Source: Acidobacteriota bacterium (GTDB lineage: Bacteria; Acidobacteriota; UBA6911; RPQK01; JAJDTT01). Taken from it: a DNA stretch of 64,000 nt. The notes below the pieces were generated by a model. It saw only the letters and a list, made by a program, of their open reading frames with translations. It did no database searches and was not told the origin of the DNA. The translations under genes and the position numbers were made by a program. The stretch's first letter is position 1, and every line of letters starts with the position of its first letter. Shown piece by piece: positions 55,597 through 64,000 of this stretch. The stretch lies in the NCBI GenBank assembly GCA_028874215.1, contig JAPPLF010000049.1, forward strand, positions 1 through 64,000, in the 5' to 3' direction.

Positions 55597-56664
55597 ATGA
55601 CGGACCGAACGGGCAAGGGAAGACGGGCCCGGGCCGGCGACTTGCGAACCTTCGCCGAGGCCCTGTTGGAACGGGCCGGCCTCGGGTCATTCGAGGCCAA
55701 GCGTGTGGTCGACAACCTTATGGACGCCGATCTCAGGGGCGTCTATTCCCACGGCTTGTCCTTCCTGGATTTCCTCGTGGGACGAGTCCGGAAGGGAGGA
55801 GTCAACCCTCGTCCCAAGGTGCGGGTCGTCTCCGACCGGGGAGCCGTTCTCCTGTTGGACGCGGATCGGGGACCCGGACAGGTGGCAAGCCACCAGGCCA
55901 TGTCACTGGCCTGCTCCCGCGCCCGGGAGACGGGGGTCGCTGCGGCGGGCGTGTTCCGGTCCAATCACTTCGGGACCGCCGGCTACTATGCGCGCATGGC
56001 CGCGGATCAGGGTCTGATCGGACTCGCCGTCAGCAATACGGGCGCCTGCATGGCGCCGTGGGGCGGCTCCACGCCCACCTACGGGACCAATCCCCTGGCC
56101 ATCGCGGTACCCACGGGAGGCCAGTTTCCAGTCATGATCGACATCGCCATCAGCCGCGCCGCCTGGGGCAAGATCATGGTGACGCTGCTCCGGGGAGATC
56201 CGATCCCGGGGAATTGGGTGCTGGACCGTAAAGGGGTTCCCACCACCGATCCCGAGGAAGTGGTCCGCGGGATGCCCGCCCCGATGGGGAATCACAAGGG
56301 GTACGGTCTGGCAGTGATGGTGGATATCCTCAGCGGCGTGTTGACCGGTGCGCTCTTTGGCCGTGACATCACAGCCCATCCTCCGGAGGAGGAGCCCCAG
56401 GACACGGGCCACTTCTTCCTGGCCCTGTCGGTGGAGCATTTCATGGAGCCGGAACGTTTTCTGACCCGGGTCCAGGACTACGTGAGCCAGTTGAAGTCGT
56501 CGGAACTGGCGCCGGGATTCGACGAGGTTCTGGTTCCGGGGGACCCGGACTGGAGGATGGTCGAGAAGAGTCTCCAGGAAGGAGTCCGTCTGGAAGCGGC
56601 CACCTGGAAGATGCTGGAGCGCCTCTCGGCCGAGCTGGGTGTCCCTTGTCCGGAGCGTTTTTGA
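55597..56664 (+). CDS. Ldh-family (LDH2/malate-type) NAD(P)-dependent oxidoreductase
   Basis: 355-residue member of the malate/L-lactate/ureidoglycolate dehydrogenase family (DpkA, AllD, YlbC). Motifs: DADLRGVYSHGLSFLDFLV, the catalytic-His area FRSNHFGTAGYYARMA, NTGACMAPWGGSTPTYGTNPLAIAVPT (nucleotide loop) and PMGNHKGYGLAVMVDILSGVLTGA. ATG 55597 has GGAG upstream. Likely oxidises a 2-hydroxy acid; sits directly behind the amidohydrolase gene. The 129-base gap after it shows nothing recognisable. Confidence 0.87.
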   Translation: MTDRTGKGRRARAGDLRTFAEALLERAGLGSFEAKRVVDNLMDADLRGVYSHGLSFLDFLVGRVRKGGVNPRPKVRVVSDRGAVLLLDADRGPGQVASHQAMSLACSRARETGVAAAGVFRSNHFGTAGYYARMAADQGLIGLAVSNTGACMAPWGGSTPTYGTNPLAIAVPTGGQFPVMIDIAISRAAWGKIMVTLLRGDPIPGNWVLDRKGVPTTDPEEVVRGMPAPMGNHKGYGLAVMVDILSGVLTGALFGRDITAHPPEEEPQDTGHFFLALSVEHFMEPERFLTRVQDYVSQLKSSELAPGFDEVLVPGDPDWRMVEKSLQEGVRLEAATWKMLERLSAELGVPCPERF

Positions 56665-56793
56665 GCGGAGGTTCTCCGCGCGTCCCAGGGGTGGTCACGA
56701 ACCGAGCGAAACTGTCCTCATGTCCGAGACCCGACGATTCTTGGGGAAAGCTGCGAGCCGCGAGCGGGTTTCAAACCGGCATTTTTACGGAAT

Positions 56794-57219
56794 TCACCCT
56801 GACCAGGGGTTAAAGACCGGGATATTCGTCCGGCGGAAATCCTTCTCGTTGCGCGTGCAGAGCGTCAGGGAATGCACCTTGGCGGTTGCGGCGATGAATA
56901 GATCGGGTTGGCTGAAGGTCACCGCCCTCTCTTTCCCGCGCGCGATCATGCGGCGCCATTCCAGGATCACCTCCTCGTCCACCGGCAGAATGCGTCCCGC
57001 AAACCAGGGTCTCAGCCGGTGGTCGAGCCAGTTTTTGAGCTCCCGGCGAAACCTGGGGTCTATCTGACGCTCGATCCCGAATCGGATCTCGGCAAGCGTG
57101 ATGGTGCTCAGAAAGAAGGCGTCCGCGGTCCGGGCGTCAGACCATTCCTTCACACGCCGGTTGGGCCGGGTCTTGCGCAACTCGGACACGACATTGGTGT
57201 CGAGCAGCCATCCAGTCAC
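56794..57219 (-). CDS. vapC: VapC-type PIN-domain toxin
   Basis: 141-residue PIN ribonuclease from GTG 57219 (gives MTGWLLDTNVVSELRK). PIN acidic residues are visible: the first Asp in LLDTNVVSEL, Glu in TITLAEIRFGIE, Asp in FSQPDLFIAATAKVH and the C-terminal TRNEKDFRRTNIPVFNPW. VapC toxins cleave specific tRNA or rRNA sites. The GTG overlaps the antitoxin stop by four bases (GTGA). Longer upstream frame through the antitoxin gene is a shadow. Confidence 0.88.
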   Translation of the reverse strand: MTGWLLDTNVVSELRKTRPNRRVKEWSDARTADAFFLSTITLAEIRFGIERQIDPRFRRELKNWLDHRLRPWFAGRILPVDEEVILEWRRMIARGKERAVTFSQPDLFIAATAKVHSLTLCTRNEKDFRRTNIPVFNPWSG

Positions 57220-57545
57220 AACTCGACCTCTCGGACCGGACTCTGCACGCCTTCCACGTCGAAATCCAAGCGGTTCAAAGGAGATTGACACAATAATTCG
57301 TGAAGGCTCTCCGACGTAGCTCGGGCGCGGAGGCGTTCGTACTCGTCCGCCGCGACGATAACGACCGCATCCTTGCCGCGAACCGTCACACGTTGCGGCT
57401 GGCCGGAGACAGCGAGGCGGACGACGCGGCTGAACTTGGCTTTGGCCTCTCCCAACTTCCACCCGTGAAGCCACGTCGAACCGGCCTGCCCAGTCTGATC
57501 AAGGTAGTTCGCGATATTCTTTTTGTTCATGACTAATTTGGTCAT
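57216..57545 (-). CDS. Phd/YefM-type antitoxin
   Basis: 109-residue antitoxin. The core WKLGEAKAKFSRVVRLAVSGQPQRVTVRGKDAVVIVAADEYERL is the classic Phd/YefM DNA-binding domain, followed by a flexible C-terminus that would wrap the toxin. The N-terminal about 28 residues are extra, so a start at 57530 or later is possible. It should repress its own operon with VapC and neutralise the toxin. The 162-base gap upstream is otherwise empty. A toxin-antitoxin pair here marks an accessory spot in an otherwise metabolic region. Confidence 0.87.
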   Translation of the reverse strand: MTKLVMNKKNIANYLDQTGQAGSTWLHGWKLGEAKAKFSRVVRLAVSGQPQRVTVRGKDAVVIVAADEYERLRARATSESLHELLCQSPLNRLDFDVEGVQSPVREVEL

Positions 57546-57707
57546 ATTAATCGGAAGAATGCACTTCGTCCAGTCAGAACTGTCACCTTTGTCCCGGTTT
57601 TCCCTTGTTGGAGATGAAACCGGGAGAGATCTTCCTGGTCTTCGACTCTTCCTATACGAATTCTTGGCGCCGGGGAGAGGTGGACGTCCGCTTGGCCAGA
57701 GTATCCG

Positions 57708-58061
57708 TCAGACGGGAGTCGATGGATTTTCCTCGGGACGGGGCGCCTGGCACTTCCAACAGGCCCCGAACTGGGCCTCGATGGCCTCGCCGCAACCGGG
57801 ACAGTCCCAGGTTCCGTCCTCCCCGGGCACGGGCTCGCCGGTGGCGGACAACACGATCCTCGCTTCCTCCGCATCGGACGGCCGCACGGCCACCTTGACC
57901 GCTCCCGCACTCATTGCGGAGAGGTAGAAGGGGATCAGGCGTCCCATCTGCTCGTCCAGCAGGCAGGCTTCGATCTGCGCCCCCTCCAACAGGTTCCTGA
58001 CCAGGGTCGCGTCGAAGACGCTTCCGGCGAAGATGACGACCAGGTCATCCTTTTCCGACAT
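57708..58061 (-). CDS. DUF2007-family protein with C-terminal zinc ribbon
   Basis: 117-residue protein. The N-terminal half (LVVIFAGSVFDATLVRNLLEGAQIEACLLDE and AVKVAVRPSDAEEARIVLSA) matches the DUF2007 putative signal-transducing domain; the C-terminal half has a two-knuckle zinc ribbon (WDCPGCGEAIEAQFGACWKCQ). Start ATG 58061 with GGGAGT upstream; the longer frame lacks conservation. Function of the family is unknown. Divergent from purL. Confidence 0.78.
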   Translation of the reverse strand: MSEKDDLVVIFAGSVFDATLVRNLLEGAQIEACLLDEQMGRLIPFYLSAMSAGAVKVAVRPSDAEEARIVLSATGEPVPGEDGTWDCPGCGEAIEAQFGACWKCQAPRPEENPSTPV

Positions 58062-58168
58062 GAAAATACTCCCGGCCAGTCTACTACGAACCCGGCTGCG
58101 CCATTTTCTCCGTCCCCCCTCTTCATGTCGGGAGGGGAGGGCTACAATAGGGCGCGGAGGGAGGATTC

Positions 58169-61100
58169 GTGCTGACTCAGTTCTACCGGACACCGGTGCT
58201 CTCCGAAGCAAACGAGAGAGAGTTGGTCCGGAAGGTCCGCGCGGCGCTGGGCCTGGAGATCGGGGAGATCGAAACCGAGTACTGCTTCTACGTGGAAGCT
58301 GCCGGCCGGCTGACGGAAGAAGGAAAGAAGCTCTTGTCCTGGCTCCTGGGCGAGACCTTCGAGCCGGAACGATTCGGTGCACGGTCCTTTCTCTCCGGCG
58401 AGGGAACGTGCCTTGAAGTGGGACCCCGCTTGAGCTTCAAGACGGCCTGGTGCACCAATGCCGTCGCCGTCTGCCATTCCTGCGGTCTGGAGGAGGTCAC
58501 CCGGATCGAACGATCCCGGCGATACCTTCTGAGAGGAGCGAACCGGCTCTCGAACCGCCAGCGGAGCCGCTTTCTGGCGCTGGTCCACGACCGGATGACC
58601 GAGTGCCCCTATGACGCGCCCCTCACGTCGTTCAACGGGGCGGTCCGCCCCGAGGCCAGCTTTCGGGTCCCGATTCTGCAGGAGGGCAGAGCCGCCCTGG
58701 AGCGGCTGAACCAGGAGGCCGGCCTCGCCTTCGACGACTGGGACCTGGACTATTACACCGATCTGTTCGCTCGGCGGCTGGGCCGCGACCCCACCGACGT
58801 GGAGTGCTTCGACATCGCCCAGTCCAACAGCGAGCACTCCCGTCACTGGTTCTTCAAGGGCCGGATGGTCATCGGCGGACAGGAGCAGGCGTCGTCGCTG
58901 CTGGAACTGATCCAGGAGCCGATGGAGGCCAATCCCCGCAACAGCGTGATCGCTTTTCGGGACAACTCAAGCGCGATTCGCGGATACCGGATCGAGACCC
59001 TGCTCCCCTCGGAGCCGGGGCGTCCGGGACCGATGATGTCCTCCCAGGTCGACCACGACATCATTTTCACCGCCGAGACCCACAACTTCCCGTCCGGCGT
59101 CGCTCCCTTTCCCGGAGCGGAGACAGGGACCGGCGGGCGCATCCGGGACGTCCACGCCACCGGGAAGGGGTCCCTGGTGGTGGCCGGCACGGCCGCCTAC
59201 TGTGTGGGCAACCTGCGTATTCCCGGGTACGAGCTGCCCTGGGAGGAGAGCGATTTCCGATATCCCGAGAACCTGGCCTCTCCCCTGCAGATCGAGATCG
59301 AGGCCAGCGACGGCGCCTCCGACTACGGCAACAAGTTCGGCGAACCGCTGATCCAGGGCTTTACCCGCTCTTTCGGTCTGCGGTTGCCGGACGGCGTGCG
59401 GCGCGAGTGGATCAAGCCCATCATGTTCACCGGGGGAATCGGCCAGATCGACGCCCGCCACCTGCGCAAGGAAGTGCCCGAAGCAGGGATGTGGGTGGTC
59501 AAGATCGGAGGCCCCGCCTATCGCATCGGTCTGGGCGGGGGAGCCGCTTCCAGCATGGTGCAGGGGGAGAACGTGGCCGAGCTGGACTTCAACGCCGTCC
59601 AGCGCGGCGACGCCGAGATGGAGCAGAAGGTCAACCGGGTGATCCGCGCCTGCGTGGAGATGGGGGAAGGGAACCCCATCGTCAGCATCCACGACCAGGG
59701 CGCCGGCGGAAACTGCAACGTGCTCAAGGAGATTGCCGAACCGGCCGGGGCCAGAATCGAGCTGCGAAAGATCCCCGTTGGAGACGACACCCTGTCGGTT
59801 CTGGAGATCTGGGTGGCCGAATACCAGGAGCAGGATGCCCTGTTGCTGAGACCGGCCGACTCAGGAGTGTTTCTCGATCTCTGCCGGCGGGAGAAGGTGC
59901 CGGCCGCCTTCGTGGGACGGGTCACGGGCGACGGGCGGATCGTCCTTTTCGACGAGCGGGACGGATCGACTCCGGTGGACCTGGAGTTGGACCAGGTGTT
60001 GGGATCCATGCCGCGAAAGGTCTTTCAACTTGAGCGGATGCCGCCGCAATCGAGGCCGCTCCGGCTGCCCGGCTCCGCGTCGGTCCGGGAGGCCCTGGAG
60101 CGGGTCCTGCGGCTGGTTTCGGTGGGGTCCAAGCGGTTCCTGACCAACAAGGTGGACCGCAGCGTGACCGGTCTGGTCGCCCGGCAACAGTGCGTCGGTC
60201 CCCTCCAGTTGACGCTCTCCGACGTTGCGGTCATCGCACAGAGCCACTTCGGGTCCACCGGCGCCGCCACCGCCATCGGAGAAAGGCCGATTCTGGGGTT
60301 GCTGGATCCCGGAGCCATGGCCCGGATGTCCTTGGCCGAGGCCCTGACCAACCTGGTCTGGGCTCCGGTGAGTCATCTCCAGGACGTGAAGTGCTCGGGG
60401 AATTGGATGTGGCCGGCCAAGCTCCCGGGGGAGGGAGCCCGGGTCTACGCCGCCGCGGTGGCGTTGCGGGACGCGCTCCTGGAACTGGGAGTCGCCGTGG
60501 ATGGAGGCAAGGACAGCCTTTCCATGGCGGCCCTGGCGCCGCTGGGAGATTCGGGCCGGGAGGAGACGGTGAAGGCGCCGGGCGCGCTGGTCCTGTCCGC
60601 CTACGTCACTTGTCCCGACATCGACGGGACCGTCACGCCCGACCTGAAGCTGCCGGGGCAGGGGCGGCTCCTGTTCCTGGACCTGGCGAAGGGCCGGAAC
60701 CGGCTCGGAGGCTCGGCTCTGGCGCAAGTGTACGGACAGTTGGGAGACGAACCTCCCGACCTGGAGGACACCCGGCTCCTGGGCCGGGCCTTCGAGGCGG
60801 TCCAGACGCTGATTGGAAAGAAGCTCCTCGCCAGCGGCCACGACCGGAGCGAAGGCGGACTGCTCACGACGATCCTGGAGATGGCCTTCGCGGGGGACTG
60901 CGGCGTCGAGGTGGATCTGGAAGGATCGGAGGGAGGCGAAGTTCTTCCCCTTCTGTTCTCCGAGGAGTTGGGACTGGTCATCGAGGTGAGCGCCGACGCG
61001 GAGGCGCGGGTTCGCCGGATCCTGCAGGGTGCGGACATCCCGGTCCGGACGATTGGCCGCACGCTGGCGGGACCCCGGGTGGAGATCCGGGTGGACGGAG

Positions 61101-62101
61101 GCGTCGTCCTGGAAGGCGACGTGCGGGAACTCAGGGACCTTTGGGAGGAGACCAGCTACCGGATCGAGTTGCTGCAAGCCGATCCGGACTGCGTCCGTCA
61201 GGAGCGCCGTTCCCTCAAGCGAAGGCGGACGCCGGCCTACGCTCTCTCCTTCACTCCCCGGGCCACCGCGCCGGATCGGCTCGCGGGAGAAGGACTTCCC
61301 AGGGTGGCCATCTTGCGGGAAGAGGGAAGCAACGGGGATCGGGAGATGGCGTCCGCCTTCCATCTGGCCGGATTCGAGGCCTGGGACGTGACCATGTCCG
61401 ACCTGCTCTCCGGCTCCGTCCAACTCTCCTCGTTTCGCGGTGTCGCCTTCGTCGGGGGCTTCAGCTACGCGGATGTCCTGGACTCGGCCAAGGGTTGGGC
61501 CGGGGTCATCCGGTTCAACCCCGGACTCTGGGAACAGTTCGAGCGCTTCTATCATCGTCCCGACAGCTTCAGCCTTGGAGTGTGCAACGGTTGTCAGCTC
61601 ATGGCCCTGCTGGGCTGGATCCCGTGGCGGGGAATCGAGACCTCGATTCAGCCCCGTTTCGTTCGCAACCGGTCGGGACGCTTCGAGTCCCGTTTCTCCA
61701 CGGTTCGCATCCAGGAGAGTCCCGCGGTGATGTTGAAGGGGATGGCCGGATCCGTTCTGGGCATCTGGGTGAGCCACGGAGAGGGGCGGGCGTTCTTTCC
61801 TCAGGAGTCTACGCTGGCCCGGATCCGGGAACGGCGCCTGGCGCCCATCCGTTACGTGGACGACTCGGGCCGGGTCACCGGCGACTACCCCCTCAATCCC
61901 AACGGCTCGGCGGACGGAATCGCCGCGCTCTGCTCCCCCGACGGCCGCCACCTGGCCATGATGCCCCATCCGGAGCGAACCTCCCTCAAGTGGCAATGGG
62001 GATGGATGCCCCAGGATTGGAAGGATCGCCTGGAGGTTTCCCCGTGGCTCCGGCTCTTCCAGAACGCCCGGGAATGGTGCGGCCGTTTTCCGGTGCGGTG
62101 A
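58169..62101 (+). CDS. purL: Phosphoribosylformylglycinamidine synthase, large single-chain type
   Basis: 1310-residue fusion of the FGAM synthase and glutaminase, as in Gammaproteobacteria and eukaryotes, catalysing the fourth step of purine synthesis. ATP-binding and FGAR blocks are present (FDIAQSNSEHSRHWFFKG; AETHNFPSGVAPFPGAETGTGGRIRD; VDGGKDSLSMAA). The C-terminal amidotransferase has nucleophile C1139 in GVCNGCQLM, and HGEGR and PHPERT supply the His-Glu. Start GTG 58169 follows GGAGGGAGGA; TACAAT at 58143-58148 may be a -10 box. Many non-Gammaproteobacteria use separate PurL, PurQ and PurS, so the fused form is notable. Confidence 0.95.
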   Translation: MLTQFYRTPVLSEANERELVRKVRAALGLEIGEIETEYCFYVEAAGRLTEEGKKLLSWLLGETFEPERFGARSFLSGEGTCLEVGPRLSFKTAWCTNAVAVCHSCGLEEVTRIERSRRYLLRGANRLSNRQRSRFLALVHDRMTECPYDAPLTSFNGAVRPEASFRVPILQEGRAALERLNQEAGLAFDDWDLDYYTDLFARRLGRDPTDVECFDIAQSNSEHSRHWFFKGRMVIGGQEQASSLLELIQEPMEANPRNSVIAFRDNSSAIRGYRIETLLPSEPGRPGPMMSSQVDHDIIFTAETHNFPSGVAPFPGAETGTGGRIRDVHATGKGSLVVAGTAAYCVGNLRIPGYELPWEESDFRYPENLASPLQIEIEASDGASDYGNKFGEPLIQGFTRSFGLRLPDGVRREWIKPIMFTGGIGQIDARHLRKEVPEAGMWVVKIGGPAYRIGLGGGAASSMVQGENVAELDFNAVQRGDAEMEQKVNRVIRACVEMGEGNPIVSIHDQGAGGNCNVLKEIAEPAGARIELRKIPVGDDTLSVLEIWVAEYQEQDALLLRPADSGVFLDLCRREKVPAAFVGRVTGDGRIVLFDERDGSTPVDLELDQVLGSMPRKVFQLERMPPQSRPLRLPGSASVREALERVLRLVSVGSKRFLTNKVDRSVTGLVARQQCVGPLQLTLSDVAVIAQSHFGSTGAATAIGERPILGLLDPGAMARMSLAEALTNLVWAPVSHLQDVKCSGNWMWPAKLPGEGARVYAAAVALRDALLELGVAVDGGKDSLSMAALAPLGDSGREETVKAPGALVLSAYVTCPDIDGTVTPDLKLPGQGRLLFLDLAKGRNRLGGSALAQVYGQLGDEPPDLEDTRLLGRAFEAVQTLIGKKLLASGHDRSEGGLLTTILEMAFAGDCGVEVDLEGSEGGEVLPLLFSEELGLVIEVSADAEARVRRILQGADIPVRTIGRTLAGPRVEIRVDGGVVLEGDVRELRDLWEETSYRIELLQADPDCVRQERRSLKRRRTPAYALSFTPRATAPDRLAGEGLPRVAILREEGSNGDREMASAFHLAGFEAWDVTMSDLLSGSVQLSSFRGVAFVGGFSYADVLDSAKGWAGVIRFNPGLWEQFERFYHRPDSFSLGVCNGCQLMALLGWIPWRGIETSIQPRFVRNRSGRFESRFSTVRIQESPAVMLKGMAGSVLGIWVSHGEGRAFFPQESTLARIRERRLAPIRYVDDSGRVTGDYPLNPNGSADGIAALCSPDGRHLAMMPHPERTSLKWQWGWMPQDWKDRLEVSPWLRLFQNAREWCGRFPVR

Positions 62102-62128
62102 ACGCGCCGTGGTGGCCGGGGAGGTGTC

Positions 62129-62854
62129 GTGCGCTGGGTCGTAGGCGATATTCAAGGTTGCGCCCGGGAGTTCGAAAAACTCCTTTCGGTTATCCGTTTC
62201 GATCCGAAACGGGACCAGTTGTGGTGCCTTGGCGACCTGATCAACCGGGGACCCGACTCGCTGGCCGCCCTGAGGATCTGGTCGGACATCGGCGGGCGCT
62301 CGCTCCTGGGAAACCACGAGATTCACGCCCTGCTCGCCTTCTCGGGAGTCCGGCCCGAGCCGCCCAAGTCTCTCCGGGCACTGTTTGCCGCACCTGACGT
62401 CGACGAACACATGGCCCGGCTGAGAGCCTGTCCGGTGCTGGTGCATCTCCCGTCGCCGGGCGGAGGACCCGGGGCGTGGATCGTGCACGCCGGCCTGAAG
62501 CCCACGTGGAACGACCTGCCGGATGTGGCGGGGAGACTCAACGCGGCGCCTCACGACGACGCCTGGCTCCGGAGCGACGGTGTCCGGTTCGCTACGTCGG
62601 TCCGCTGCTGCACCGCCGAGGGTCTTCCCCTGAAGTACAGCGGCCCCCCCGCCGGCTGCACGCCGCCTTACCAGCCATGGGACAGCTTCTACCGGGGAAA
62701 CGCCCTGGTGGTCCATGGGCACTGGGCGGCGCGGGGGTTCTACCGCGGCGGCCTCACCATGGGCCTCGATTCGGGGTGCGTCTACGGAGGCGAGCTGACG
62801 GCGTGGTGCCAGGAGGAGGACCGGCTGGTCCGGGTCCCGGCCATGTCGGGCTAA
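62129..62854 (+). CDS. apaH: Symmetrical bis(5'-nucleosyl)-tetraphosphatase (ApaH)
   Basis: 241-residue metallophosphatase hydrolysing Ap4A to two ADP. Metal-binding motifs: VGDIQGC near the N-terminus, CLGDLINRGPDS, SLLGNHEIH, and distal His residues in IVHAGLKPTWN and VVHGHWAARGFY. Start is GTG 62129 with GGGGAGG. Slightly shorter than the E. coli enzyme (about 280). The stop codon overlaps that of the convergent esterase (four bases shared). Confidence 0.93.
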   Translation: MRWVVGDIQGCAREFEKLLSVIRFDPKRDQLWCLGDLINRGPDSLAALRIWSDIGGRSLLGNHEIHALLAFSGVRPEPPKSLRALFAAPDVDEHMARLRACPVLVHLPSPGGGPGAWIVHAGLKPTWNDLPDVAGRLNAAPHDDAWLRSDGVRFATSVRCCTAEGLPLKYSGPPAGCTPPYQPWDSFYRGNALVVHGHWAARGFYRGGLTMGLDSGCVYGGELTAWCQEEDRLVRVPAMSG

Positions 62855-64000
62855 CGGCCCTTGCGCAGGTGCCGGTCGGCAAAATCCAGATACCGGTCCC
62901 AGTCGTAGCCGGTCACGTCGTGGCGGCCGCTCCGGACGTGGTAGCCGATGGTGCCCGTGAGGGGTTGGTTCACCCCGGGCATGGAGTCCCCGGGCAGGCC
63001 GGGCAGCCCCAGCAGTGCGTAGACGGGGCTCGCGTGCCGGGCCGACAGGTGCTCGCCTCTCGGATCCGCCCATCGGTCCTCCACCGCGCTGGCCACGTAG
63101 ACCGGACGGGGAGCCATCAGGGCCACCAGCAGGTGCTGGTCTATCGGGAGCCTCTCCTCGTGGTCGCCGTATTGCTTGAAGTTCCCGCAGAACCAGTGGG
63201 GAAAGACGCGGTTGATTCTCTCCACGGTCTCTCCGAAGCGGCGGCGGCTCAGGGCCGCGCCGCCGCAACCGGAATTGTTGGAAATGACCAGGGCGAATCG
63301 CTCGTCCTCGGCGCCGGCCCAGAGGGCGGTCTTTCCCAGGCGGGAATGGCCCAGCACCGCCACCTTGGCCGCGTCGATTCCCGGATCGGTTTCCAGGTAG
63401 TCCAGGGCCCGGCTCAATCCCCAGGCCCAGGCGGCGATGGACCCCCACTCGTCAGTGTCGGGCCGAGTCTGTCCCGGCCGGTAGAAGAGGGGGTGGACCC
63501 CGTTTCGGAACTCGTCGTGGTAGTCGGGATCGATGTCCCCGTAGTAGGCCGTCACCAGGGCGTAGCCGCGGCCCAGAATCTTCTCCACCGGCCAGCGGCG
63601 GGACAACGTTCCGCGGCCCCTCTCCGTGGCCCGGTTCTCCACCACCGCGCCTTCGACCCTGGAAGGGCGCATCCAGGTCTTGGGCAGGGCGATGCCGGGG
63701 TCCGGATGGACGGAATGGTTCCCGCCAAAGTTGAGACCCAGGAACGCCGGGACCGGATCGGAACCGGACGCCGGCAGGTAGATCAGAAGATCCATCCGGG
63801 GGCGGTCCTGCTCCGGGCTGAAGTAAACGGAGACCTCTTTGCGGACGGCGGCGCCGCCCAGTGCGCGAGCATCCACCGAGATGACCCGGGATCTCAGCTC
63901 CGGGGGCGGTCCGGGTCGGCGCCCGTACATCTGGGAGCGGAAGAGCTCCAGGATCTCGGGCCGGCGGACCTCCCGCCAGTCGCTGGCGGTCTTGACCCGG
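62851..64000 (-). CDS. CE15-like glucuronoyl/acetyl esterase, C-terminal part (cut by right edge)
   Basis: 382 residues visible; the frame stays open past an internal Met at 63930 to the window end (my reading upstream gives ...RRPEILELFRSQMYGRR), so the N-terminus with any signal peptide lies outside. The alpha/beta-hydrolase nucleophile is in AVLGHSRLGKTALWAGAEDERFALVISNNSGCGGAALSRRRFGETV, the CE15 signature (G-x-S-R-x-G-K), with Trp/His near the end (VRSGRHDVTGYDW). CE15 enzymes split lignin-glucuronoxylan esters; related ones act on other uronate esters. Fits the carbohydrate-active content of the region. Confidence 0.82.
   Translation of the reverse strand, partial: RVKTASDWREVRRPEILELFRSQMYGRRPGPPPELRSRVISVDARALGGAAVRKEVSVYFSPEQDRPRMDLLIYLPASGSDPVPAFLGLNFGGNHSVHPDPGIALPKTWMRPSRVEGAVVENRATERGRGTLSRRWPVEKILGRGYALVTAYYGDIDPDYHDEFRNGVHPLFYRPGQTRPDTDEWGSIAAWAWGLSRALDYLETDPGIDAAKVAVLGHSRLGKTALWAGAEDERFALVISNNSGCGGAALSRRRFGETVERINRVFPHWFCGNFKQYGDHEERLPIDQHLLVALMAPRPVYVASAVEDRWADPRGEHLSARHASPVYALLGLPGLPGDSMPGVNQPLTGTIGYHVRSGRHDVTGYDWDRYLDFADRHLRKGR

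Noticed and set aside
59861-63448. 1195-residue antisense frame across purL and apaH
   Set aside because: Overlaps two certain genes on the other strand and lacks any conserved feature.

Overview
The window is a 64 kb, gene-dense, GC-rich stretch of a Gram-negative bacterial chromosome. Diderm markers are LptE, RND efflux pumps with a periplasmic adaptor, and a heptosyltransferase-like GT9 enzyme. The gene order leuS-lptE-holA-rpsT, together with many Gfo/Idh/MocA oxidoreductases, a DUF1080 protein, a CE15-like esterase, LDH2-type dehydrogenase and RraA/HpaI-type aldolases, fits Acidobacteriota best. This is an inference from content; no rRNA or other taxonomic marker lies in the window. No tRNA, rRNA, CRISPR array or prophage was seen.

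Layout. 1-9.3 kb: an adaptor/RND efflux operon cut by the left edge, a Rieske oxygenase, a second RND permease and a GT9-like protein. 9.4-13.5 kb: a GMC oxidoreductase with its gluconate-dehydrogenase-type small subunit, then a thiolase/cupin pair on the other strand. 13.7-18.1 kb: mutM, a malate synthase and an L-lactate/glycolate-type permease. 18.1-22 kb: an oxidoreductase, an M28 peptidase and a divergent pair of pyruvate-aldolase-type genes. 22-31 kb: housekeeping genes (M50 protease, HU, Dcd-like, leuS, lptE, holA, rpsT, phoH, ddl). 31-42 kb: more core genes (YdcH-like, psd, pssA, mgtE, recO, glyQ, glyS, inositol-phosphate synthase, pyruvate phosphate dikinase). 42-50 kb: a radical SAM enzyme, an AAA ATPase with a nuclease-like C-terminus, two membrane glycosyltransferases and a three-gene minus-strand operon. 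50-57 kb: carbohydrate and acid catabolism genes, cysK with a YeiH-type exporter, and a Phd/VapC toxin-antitoxin pair. 57.7-64 kb: a DUF2007 protein, a large single-chain PurL, ApaH and a CE15-like esterase cut by the right edge.

Genes are tightly packed. Many adjacent genes share 4-base stop/start overlaps of the ATGA, GTGA or TTGA type, implying translational coupling. Two promoters close to the sigma-70 consensus are visible, before rpsT and before HU.

The most unusual non-coding structures are two short palindromic elements that look like non-autonomous mobile elements (MITE-like): one of 166 bp at 2841-3006 and one of 246 bp at 28365-28610, whose left end overlaps the rpsT stop codon. 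Protein oddities are a Dcd-like protein with serine at the expected catalytic glutamate position and a standalone ATPase-nuclease fusion. I found no clear multi-gene undescribed system.
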